Positions 57,524-64,000 of a stretch of DNA of 64,000 nucleotides are shown here, one piece after another. The number at the start of each line of letters is the position of its first letter. Within the stretch, counting starts at the first letter, position 1. The notes beneath the pieces were generated by a model. It was not told the DNA's origin. It searched no databases and worked only from the letters and a program-made list of their open reading frames with translations. A program made the position numbers and the translations under genes. The DNA lies in NCBI GenBank assembly GCA_021151485.1, contig JAGKXB010000001.1, positions 106,952 through 170,951 of the forward strand, written 5' to 3'. The DNA comes from Oxalobacteraceae bacterium (lineage in GTDB: Bacteria; Pseudomonadota; Gammaproteobacteria; Burkholderiales; Burkholderiaceae_D).

Positions 57524-58060
57524 ATGCCACTCTCTCCGTATCTCGGCACCTATCCCATCATAAAAAAGCGCGTCTTTTTACACGATTCCGCTCAAGTCAT
57601 CGGTAATGTGCAAATCGGCGATGACAGCTCCATCTGGTGCAATGCGGTGTTACGTGGTGACGTCAACCGCATCGTGATCGGACACTGCAGCAATGTGCAG
57701 GATCTCACCATGTGTCACGTGAGCCACAAAAGTGCTGACAAACCAGAAGGATCTCCATTGTTGATCGGAGACTATGTCACCATCGGCCACTCCGTCATCC
57801 TGCACGGCTGCACTATCGGTAACGAATGCCTGATCGGCATGGGCTCCATCATCATGGATGACGTCGTCATTCCTGACCGCGTGATGGTAGCCGCTGGTAG
57901 CCTAGTATCGCCCGGCAAAACATTGGAGAGCGGCATGCTATACGTAGGCCGCCCCGCCGTTGCAGTACGACCATTGAATGATAAGGAACTCGCTTTCTTA
58001 CGCTATTCCGCTGAGCATTACATGCGGGTTAAGAATAATTATTTAAAACCGCAAGAATGA
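57524..58060 (+). CDS. Gamma-carbonic anhydrase family protein (YrdA/PaaY-like)
   Basis: A 178-residue left-handed beta-helix protein made of hexapeptide repeats: VIGNVQIGDDSSIWCNAVLR, GHCSNVQDLTMCHVSH, TIGHSVILHGCTIGNECLIG and MGSIIMDDVVIPDRVMVAAG. The metal His residues are in MCHVSH and IGHSVILHG. It forms trimers; some members hydrate CO2, others are thioesterases. An AGGAAA site precedes the ATG. Convergent with coaX. Confidence 0.9.
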   Translation: MPLSPYLGTYPIIKKRVFLHDSAQVIGNVQIGDDSSIWCNAVLRGDVNRIVIGHCSNVQDLTMCHVSHKSADKPEGSPLLIGDYVTIGHSVILHGCTIGNECLIGMGSIIMDDVVIPDRVMVAAGSLVSPGKTLESGMLYVGRPAVAVRPLNDKELAFLRYSAEHYMRVKNNYLKPQE

Positions 58061-58080
58061 ATCGCTGCAAACAAACACCA

Positions 58081-58875
58081 CTACCCCGCAGCCACCTGCA
58101 AACCAATCAGCACCAAATTTTCCACTACCTGATGCTGCACTGACAAATAAGGTGCAATGTACGTGGCAGCACCACCGGACAAAATGCATAAAACCGGCTC
58201 CTGCATCGCTATCACATGCTGCGTCACAGCCCGCTCTATCGCACCAGCTTGCGCGGCCAAGCAACCGGCTTGAATCGCGGCTTGCGTGTTGTCAGCAAAC
58301 GTATGAGACGGCAGCAGCGCAAGATCGCTTAACTCCGCCACATTGGGCAATTGCGCCGTGTTTTTCGCCAACGATATGGCCATCAAACCTAAGCCGGGCA
58401 AAATCATGCCGCCAACAAACTCACCTTGCGCCGTCAACGCGTCAATCGTCGTCGCCGTACCGCAAGTAGCAATCACCAAAGGATGTTGTGGAAACAGTGC
58501 ATGCGCCGCGATCATAGTGGCAAAACGGTCGCAACCCAATTGTGCGGGATTGGCATAGGTATTGCGCACCCCTGCCAATTGCGATGTGGACGCAAACCAT
58601 TCCAGCGATACTTTTTCGCCAAAGAGATGTAACAACATAGCTTGCAGTTTTTCACGCACCACCTTGCCGGCCACGTTGGAAATGACAATGCGCGAAATAA
58701 CATGTGCATGCTCTTGCCATACTTTTTGCAGCGTATCCATCGCTTGATGCGGTACCGAGCCATGGGCCAGCCAATGCCCAGGCATTGTCGTTTTTAATGC
58801 ATCGCTATTGAACACTTCATGCTCAAGCACTGCCCATTTAATTCTTGTATTTCCCACATCCAGCAAGAGCAGCAT
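58081..58875 (-). CDS. coaX: Type III pantothenate kinase
   Basis: An ASKHA-fold protein of 264 residues: LLLLDVGNTRIKWAVLEH at the start, GCDRFATMIAAHAL, VIATCGTATTIDAL and GGMILPGLGLMA. It phosphorylates pantothenate, first step of coenzyme A synthesis. The ATG at 58875 fits the family; the frame upstream to 58953 overlaps birA. Common partner of birA in betaproteobacteria. Together with coaE at 33519 both ends of CoA synthesis appear in this window. Confidence 0.94.
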   Translation of the reverse strand: MLLLLDVGNTRIKWAVLEHEVFNSDALKTTMPGHWLAHGSVPHQAMDTLQKVWQEHAHVISRIVISNVAGKVVREKLQAMLLHLFGEKVSLEWFASTSQLAGVRNTYANPAQLGCDRFATMIAAHALFPQHPLVIATCGTATTIDALTAQGEFVGGMILPGLGLMAISLAKNTAQLPNVAELSDLALLPSHTFADNTQAAIQAGCLAAQAGAIERAVTQHVIAMQEPVLCILSGGAATYIAPYLSVQHQVVENLVLIGLQVAAG

Positions 58876-58879
58876 CGTT

Positions 58880-59704
58880 TTATCCTTCTTGGGTTTGATG
58901 CAAACGTAAAGAAACGTCACCCGCCATGACCGATACTGTCCCAGCTCCAGCAAAGGATTCCAGCATCAAGCGCCCCATACCATCCACACCTCTGGCGATA
59001 CCTTCATGCAAGTTTTGCCCCTGATTGGAAATGACGACAGCTTGATCGGCATACGCGTGCAAAGCATTCCAACGCGCCGTGAAAGCTGCAAATCCCTCTT
59101 GCTCAAATTGATACAAAACTTGTGTCAAATGATTCAACAATGTAGCCATAACGTGATTGCGATCTTTCTGCATAAGGCTGGGCGCATCCGTGGCTGCATC
59201 GCCCAACAATGCCTGTAACTCATCCGGCAACATCAGATTCAAGCCAATGCCAATCACAACCCAAACTGATTGAACTGATAGATTTTGACTACTTTTACTC
59301 ACTGAAGCAGCTTCTATCAACACACCGCCCAACTTTTTATCATCCTTGAGAATATCGTTCGGCCATTTCAACTGCACAGACACATCACATTCCGCCAAGG
59401 CCTGCGCAATCGCCACGCCAACTGCCAATGGCAAACCGAGCAAGCCTTGCATCGGCAAATTGAATTTCCAAGCCAAAGAAAAAGTCAGCGCACATTGCGG
59501 TGCCGCATGCCAAACACGACCTGCACGCCCTCTTCCTGCCGTTTGTTTTTCTGCAATCAACAACGTGGGGGTAGTCAAGGTATCTAATTGCGCCAATAAA
59601 TCCGCATTGGTAGAACCCGTTTCTGCCACAACATGAATGGCAACGGATTGCGCCTGATCATGACAAAAGGAAGCAATTTTTTGCGCTGAAAATGATGAGG
59701 TCAA
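58880..59704 (-). CDS. birA: Biotin--[acetyl-CoA carboxylase] ligase without DNA-binding domain
   Basis: A 274-residue ligase. ETGSTNADLL and TAGRGRAGRVWHA (GRGRxGR, the biotinyl-AMP loop), LKWPNDI and GGVLIEA, GIGLNL are the catalytic motifs. It joins biotin to the carrier protein of acetyl-CoA carboxylase. The winged-helix found at the N-terminus of the E. coli enzyme is not present, so it should not repress the biotin genes. The start is a TTG at 59704; no in-frame ATG precedes the catalytic domain. coaX follows after 4 bases. Confidence 0.9.
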   Translation of the reverse strand: MTSSFSAQKIASFCHDQAQSVAIHVVAETGSTNADLLAQLDTLTTPTLLIAEKQTAGRGRAGRVWHAAPQCALTFSLAWKFNLPMQGLLGLPLAVGVAIAQALAECDVSVQLKWPNDILKDDKKLGGVLIEAASVSKSSQNLSVQSVWVVIGIGLNLMLPDELQALLGDAATDAPSLMQKDRNHVMATLLNHLTQVLYQFEQEGFAAFTARWNALHAYADQAVVISNQGQNLHEGIARGVDGMGRLMLESFAGAGTVSVMAGDVSLRLHQTQEG

Positions 59705-59743
59705 AGAATACTCAATGATGAATGGTGGAGATGGACGGTGTTT

Positions 59744-60526
59744 TTAAGGCAACGCGATCTTACGTGGCTTATGAGGCGCTTTTGAGAATAAAAAGTCATA
59801 CAACCAATTCGGCAAAATCCGCAACAACTTGGCAACCACACCCATTTGCCAAGGAATGACTGCATAACTACGCCCTTTTGCAATCACAGGCAGCGCAGCG
59901 GCAGCGAACTGATCCACTGGCATTAAGAAAGGCATTTTGTATTGATTCACCTGTGTCATAGGCGTATCAATGTAGCCAGGAGCGATTGTAACGACTTTGA
60001 TCCCCGTCCCGTACAACTCCACGCGTAGTGATTCACAATAGCTGATAACCGCAGATTTAGAAGCACTATACGCACCAGCGCCTGGCAAACCACGTATGCC
60101 AGCCACACTGGCAATACCGACTAAACGACATGCGCGTTTACCTGCTTGTGCCTTCATGCCGGGAAGAAAAGGGGTAAACGTCGCTGCCATCGCTAACACA
60201 TTGGTGGCCAGAATCGTTTCGAATGGTGATAAATCTTCCCGATACTCCGTCAAGGTTCCTTGAGAAATACCAGCCGCTGCAATCACCACATCCACCCCAC
60301 CAGAGACTGTAATGAAATCCACAGCCGCCATTGCTAATGCATCATGATCTATGACGTCAACCGTATAAAGGAAGTGGCGATGGGCATTAGGCAAGCTCGC
60401 TGCCAATCGCTCCAAGGCATCAGTACGTCGCCCTAGCAAACCAAGAATCGCCCCTTGCTCTGCATAACACCGCGCCATCGCAGCACCAATCCCACTTGAT
60501 GCACCGGTGATAAAAACATATTTCAT
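59744..60526 (-). CDS. Short-chain dehydrogenase/reductase
   Basis: A 260-residue classical SDR: VFITGASSGIGAAMARCYAE (TGxxxGIG cofactor site), IAAAGIS, and GAYSASKSAVISYCESLRVE (YxxxK catalytic pair). A hydrophobic C-terminal stretch (LLRILPNWLYDFLF) could touch the membrane. Substrate unknown. Usually NAD(P)-dependent. It is in line with birA-coaX with a 39-base gap. Confidence 0.88.
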   Translation of the reverse strand: MKYVFITGASSGIGAAMARCYAEQGAILGLLGRRTDALERLAASLPNAHRHFLYTVDVIDHDALAMAAVDFITVSGGVDVVIAAAGISQGTLTEYREDLSPFETILATNVLAMAATFTPFLPGMKAQAGKRACRLVGIASVAGIRGLPGAGAYSASKSAVISYCESLRVELYGTGIKVVTIAPGYIDTPMTQVNQYKMPFLMPVDQFAAAALPVIAKGRSYAVIPWQMGVVAKLLRILPNWLYDFLFSKAPHKPRKIALP

Positions 60527-60615
60527 GCGATCAACAACTTAGTTAACTTGATTAGGTAGTTGTTAGTCATTCGGTCATCAACAAACAGATTGATCAGTTT
60601 CGCTAATCATTCACT

Positions 60616-61404
60616 TTAGGAGTCTTTGCTCGCTGTCGTGCTTTTTTTAATTTTGTGATGCTTAACTTTTGTTTTGGTCGATGCTGCATCACTACTTGCA
60701 GCTCCTGTAGCTTTAGCTTGCGCACTACGCTCCTGCGCGACTTTAGCCAATAAGATATCCATAACTTGCAAAGCTGCCAATCCACGCGCTGACTCAGTTG
60801 CTTTAGCTGGCAACCCCACTCCAGCTGCAGCGGGCGACGTCAAGAAACGTCCATCAATCGCGATAGTCGGCACACCATCAATTTTGTAACTGCTTTGCAT
60901 TTGGTTGGCACGAGTCGACTTGGTTTGAATTGAAAAAGAACGATACAACTCAAGGAATTTTGCTCTGTCTACGCCATTTTTAGCAACAAACTCAGCAATT
61001 GCATCTTCTTTAGTCAAGGGCTGGCGCTCAGCATGAATAGCATTAAAGATTTTTTTATGTAACTCCTCTGCTTCAGCCTTAGGCAATCCCATTGCTTCAA
61101 GCGCAAAATACAAACGCTGGTGTGGTGCCATTGAGTCTGAGAAAGAAACATGAACCCGTTTAAAAGCAATTTTATCGCCTTGTTTTTTGACCCATTCTGT
61201 CAAGGCAGGATCAAATGCGTAGCAATGTGGACAGGAATATAAAAAGAATTCGGTGACTTCAATTTTTTTCCCTGCCTCAGCAGGTTGAGGATGCTCAAGC
61301 ACCTGATATTCCACCCCATTTTTTGGATTTTCCGGAGAAGCAGACGCACCTAATGCCAAGAAGCAAAAACTAACACCAAGAAAAAAATGACGAAGAGAAA
61401 ACAT
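60616..61404 (-). CDS. dsbA: DsbA-family thiol:disulfide interchange protein
   Basis: A signal peptide (MFSLRHFFLGVSFCFLALGA) is followed by a thioredoxin-fold domain with CPHC in FFLYSCPHCYAFDPALTEW and the cis-Pro region VDGVPTIAIDGRF. It introduces disulphide bonds into periplasmic proteins. The C-terminus has an unusual Lys/Thr/Ser/Ala-rich tail (about 35 residues, HHKIKKSTTASKDS), longer than normal. The ATG at 61404 is placed at the signal peptide; the frame upstream to 61464 is not supported. In line with the SPOR gene. Confidence 0.9.
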   Translation of the reverse strand: MFSLRHFFLGVSFCFLALGASASPENPKNGVEYQVLEHPQPAEAGKKIEVTEFFLYSCPHCYAFDPALTEWVKKQGDKIAFKRVHVSFSDSMAPHQRLYFALEAMGLPKAEAEELHKKIFNAIHAERQPLTKEDAIAEFVAKNGVDRAKFLELYRSFSIQTKSTRANQMQSSYKIDGVPTIAIDGRFLTSPAAAGVGLPAKATESARGLAALQVMDILLAKVAQERSAQAKATGAASSDAASTKTKVKHHKIKKSTTASKDS

Positions 61405-61426
61405 AAAAATTTCCTTATCCTTAAGT

Positions 61427-62089
61427 TTATTTTTGATTACGAATAACTGCGACATCAATACCATTATCGGACAACTTGCCTTTGATCCGACTTGCTGCTT
61501 CTATTTGATTAAATGGACCAATACGTACGCGGTACAAATGCCCATTATCCACAACACGATCACTAATAATTGTTTCAAACCCCAATAAAGCTAATTTTGC
61601 TCGTGAACTTTCAGCATCAGCAGCATCACGGAATGCGCCTACTTGTAAATAATAGACCCATTTCTCATCCACAGAACTCGTATCAGCTTTGTCAGTTTTT
61701 TTGACTTCCTTCTCACTCAAGGATTTATTTTCGTTAAATGCTTTGGTGTCTGATACTGACTTGGTATCAGCCTCTGATTTGACATCTGATTTTACGTTGG
61801 CCTGTTTTTCTTCACCATTTTTCGCTGCATCTTTTACGGTTGTTTTCGCTGAATTTTGGTTGCCATACAACGGTTTGTTCGGATCAACAATTTGCTCAAT
61901 CAAAGAATCAGATGCCTTTTCTGATTTGCCATTTTTATTGGTAAAAGGTGTAGAACCCTTGGTAATGACCAAAGCAACACCCAAAGCAATCGCTAATCCA
62001 ATGATCAATCCAATGATAATGCCAAGAAAAGTCCCACCCCATTGTTTTTGATTACCAATATTGCCGTATTCATACTGCCTCAATTGCAT
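61427..62089 (-). CDS. SPOR domain envelope protein
   Basis: A 220-residue protein with one membrane helix (about residues 20-45), a charged Lys/Asp/Glu/Ser-rich linker, and a C-terminal SPOR domain (YYLQVGAFRDAADAESSRAK, LYRVRIGPFN). SPOR domains bind denuded glycan strands at the septum, so it is probably a division or cell wall protein of FtsN type. It stands between argS and dsbA, a standard place in Burkholderiales. The ATG at 62089 (MQLRQYEYGN) is preferred. Confidence 0.9.
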   Translation of the reverse strand: MQLRQYEYGNIGNQKQWGGTFLGIIIGLIIGLAIALGVALVITKGSTPFTNKNGKSEKASDSLIEQIVDPNKPLYGNQNSAKTTVKDAAKNGEEKQANVKSDVKSEADTKSVSDTKAFNENKSLSEKEVKKTDKADTSSVDEKWVYYLQVGAFRDAADAESSRAKLALLGFETIISDRVVDNGHLYRVRIGPFNQIEAASRIKGKLSDNGIDVAVIRNQK

Positions 62090-62109
62090 ACTGTGTTCCT
62101 TAATTACAC

Positions 62110-63825
62110 TTACATTTTGGTAGGTGTTGTAACGCCAATCAAAGACAAACCGTTGCACAATACCTGCTTAGTAGCGGACATCAATGCCAGTCTTGCCAAC
62201 TTAGTAGGAATATCATCAACCAACACTCGCTCTGCATTGTAGAAAGCGTGCAATTCCGCAGCCAATTCACGCAAATAAAATGCAACCTGATGAGGCCCGA
62301 GTTCCTCTAATGCTTTTTGAAGAACTTCTGGGTACTCTGCCAACTTTGACATTAAACTCATTTCACGTGGTGCAATCAAAGGAGTGGTATCAACATCACT
62401 CAAGCTTGCTTCATCACCGCTCCATTGAGCCAAAACAGAGCAAATCCGTGCATGTGCGTATTGCACGTAGTAGACTGGATTCTCATCTGAATGTGCCAAT
62501 GCAAGATCGACATCAAATACAAATTCGGTATCGGGCTTGCGTGAGATTAAAAAGAACCGCACCGCATCACGCCCCTTCACCAAATCGCCATTCCCCGACC
62601 ACTCAATCAAATCACGCACCGTGACATAAGAACCAGCACGCTTAGAGATTTTGACTTCCTCCCCATTTTTCATGACTGTCACCATCTTATGCAGCACATA
62701 ATCGGGATAATTTTGAGGAATACCAAGACTCAGCGCCTGCAACCCAGCTCGTACGCGAGATATCGTGCCATGGTGATCGCTGCCTTGTATGTTAATCGCT
62801 TGAGTGTACCCACGTTGCCACTTTGTCACGTGGTAGGCCACATCCGGTACAAAATAAGTATAAGTACCGTCAGACTTCTTCATAACGCGATCTTTGTCAT
62901 CGCCATATTCTGTCGTACGTAACCAAAGCGCACCATCCGATTCGTAAGTCTTACCAACTTGCGTCAAAGCATTAACGACCGCATTCACTTTCCCATCTTG
63001 ATATAAAGAAGATTCAAGATAATAACAATCAAATTTAACGCCAAATGCCTGCAAATCAATATCCTGCTCATGACGCAAATAAGTGACAGCAAACTGACGG
63101 ATTAGATCAATATCATTGACATCACCCGAGCTTGTCACAGGTTGGCCATTACTCGCCACCACGGTTTTTCTAGCCAAATAATCTTGCGCTATATCGGCAA
63201 TGTAATCACCGTTATAAGCTGTTTCTGGCCAAGCCAAATCACCGGGCGCGTATCCTAATGCACGTGCTTGCACTGAAAATGCCAGATTGGAAATCTGAAC
63301 GCCAGCATCATTGTAATAAAACTCACGGCTAACATCATAACCCTGTGAATCCAACAAAGCAGCCAGCGCATCACCCAAAGCACCCTGTCGACCATGTCCA
63401 ACATGCAATGGTCCAGTAGGATTAGCCGAAACAAATTCGACTAAAACTTTTTTACCGTTACCGGCATCAGACCTTCCATATTTTGAACCTTGATTTAACA
63501 CGGTTTTAATAATCATCTGCTTGGCACTTGCTGATAATCGGATATTAATAAAACCAGGGCCAGCAATGTCTATAGCGTCAATCAGTTTTTCTTTTGTAGA
63601 TTTAGATTTTTCCAATACGGAAACAGCCAATACTTGAGCCAATTCACGTGGATTTTTTTTCCAGGATTTAGCCAACTGCATCGCGATGTTGCATGCGAGA
63701 TCACCATGAGAAGAATCACGCGGGCGATCTAACGTGATGGTTGGCTTTAAATCTGGCGTAGGTGAAATAGCAACAAGCACAGCCTGAAACAAATCGATGA
63801 TTTTTTGCTTTTGTTGAGCAAACAT
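62110..63825 (-). CDS. argS: Arginyl-tRNA synthetase
   Basis: A class I synthetase of about 571 residues. HVGHG within [20 protein letters not shown] is the HIGH box and [16 protein letters not shown] the KMSK-like box. The DALR anticodon-binding domain ends the protein. It charges tRNA-Arg. The ATG at 63825 ([14 protein letters not shown]) was preferred over 63864. It starts the argS-SPOR-dsbA-SDR run. Upstream gap of about 66 bases has an AT-rich stretch facing a possible divergent gene. Confidence 0.97.
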   Translation of the reverse strand: MFAQQKQKIIDLFQAVLVAISPTPDLKPTITLDRPRDSSHGDLACNIAMQLAKSWKKNPRELAQVLAVSVLEKSKSTKEKLIDAIDIAGPGFINIRLSASAKQMIIKTVLNQGSKYGRSDAGNGKKVLVEFVSANPTGPLHVGHGRQGALGDALAALLDSQGYDVSREFYYNDAGVQISNLAFSVQARALGYAPGDLAWPETAYNGDYIADIAQDYLARKTVVASNGQPVTSSGDVNDIDLIRQFAVTYLRHEQDIDLQAFGVKFDCYYLESSLYQDGKVNAVVNALTQVGKTYESDGALWLRTTEYGDDKDRVMKKSDGTYTYFVPDVAYHVTKWQRGYTQAINIQGSDHHGTISRVRAGLQALSLGIPQNYPDYVLHKMVTVMKNGEEVKISKRAGSYVTVRDLIEWSGNGDLVKGRDAVRFFLISRKPDTEFVFDVDLALAHSDENPVYYVQYAHARICSVLAQWSGDEASLSDVDTTPLIAPREMSLMSKLAEYPEVLQKALEELGPHQVAFYLRELAAELHAFYNAERVLVDDIPTKLARLALMSATKQVLCNGLSLIGVTTPTKM

Positions 63826-63891
63826 AACTTGATATATAAATAAGCGTGTATGAAAACAGCACATTATACTGCGCTGAAGTTATAAACGCTT

Positions 63892-64000
63892 ATGTCAGTA
63901 GACACTAAAAGAAATACGATCTTGTTCGGAATGATATCGTTGAGTAATTTTTTGGATAATGAGCATATTTTATTTTTTGAGGGGTATGCGAGATGTGTGG
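63892..64000 (+). CDS. Possible start of a divergent gene, open at window edge
   Basis: An ATG at 63892 opens a frame of 36 codons (MSVDTKRNTILFGMISLSNF) to the end of the window without a stop. TATACT lies some 25 bases upstream as a -10-like box. No product can be named and the frame is too short to be sure of. Confidence 0.3.
   Translation, partial: MSVDTKRNTILFGMISLSNFLDNEHILFFEGYARCV

Overview
The window looks like chromosome of a betaproteobacterium of the order Burkholderiales, closest in style to Oxalobacteraceae. This rests on gene order: ctaC-ctaD-small assembly protein-ctaG-DUF2970-ctaE facing a twin-transmembrane gene and followed by SURF1-(SCO-like)-ctaA-ctaB-sco; rplU-rpmA-obgE-proB facing ispB; pilB-pilC-pilD-coaE-zapD-yacG; mutL-miaA. 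Base composition is AT-rich for that order and there are several fresh gene lesions, so a host-associated or reducing lifestyle is a reasonable inference, not something shown.

Layout. 1-5627 (minus strand) is a surface lipid/glycan region: the front part of a KASIII-type ketosynthase, a broken fatty-acid desaturase, and an Arn-like module of GT2, small flippase, GT-C membrane transferase and GT9. 5670-14826 (minus) is the whole aa3-type cytochrome c oxidase and haem A assembly cluster, with a clear sigma70 promoter at 14924-14953 and an intrinsic terminator at 10074-10098. 15055-30040 is housekeeping: bioC-like, comF, trmL, rfaE2, topB, dprA, a LysM-less envelope protein, def-fmt, proB, obgE, rpmA, rplU, ispB, tRNA-Pro(CGG) and a CorC/HlyC protein. 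30160-38156 holds type IV pilus genes pilBCD (PilB lacks its N-terminal domain), coaE, zapD, yacG, mutL and miaA.

38252-43517 is a small genomic island in the 3' end of tRNA-Met(CAT), bounded by 21-bp direct repeats. Its tyrosine integrase is dead: it has a nonsense codon, a complete IS66-family insertion with perfect 8-bp target duplication, and a deleted catalytic core. The cargo is a two-gene unit of a RAMA-domain protein and an HNH endonuclease with directly abutting stop and start, a candidate compact DNA-targeting defence cassette. A serine-recombinase tail lies behind it.

43674-56152 holds an orphan histidine kinase, a YchJ-type protein, an enoyl-CoA hydratase, the biotin genes bioA-[brnT-brnA]-bioF-bioD-bioB interrupted by a toxin-antitoxin pair, a GhrA-type reductase and an HMG-CoA lyase. 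Two unusual proteins sit among these genes. One (52248-55202) is a 984-residue, strongly diverged homologue of phosphoenolpyruvate carboxylase whose signature motifs are altered. The other (56283-57497) is an unrecognised protein with weak kinase-like motifs. Both start with a similar short N-terminal pattern and could be a related pair of secreted or targeted proteins; this is the most novel-looking part of the window. 57524-63825 returns to housekeeping: gamma-carbonic anhydrase-like, coaX, birA without a DNA-binding domain, an SDR, dsbA-like, a SPOR protein and argS.
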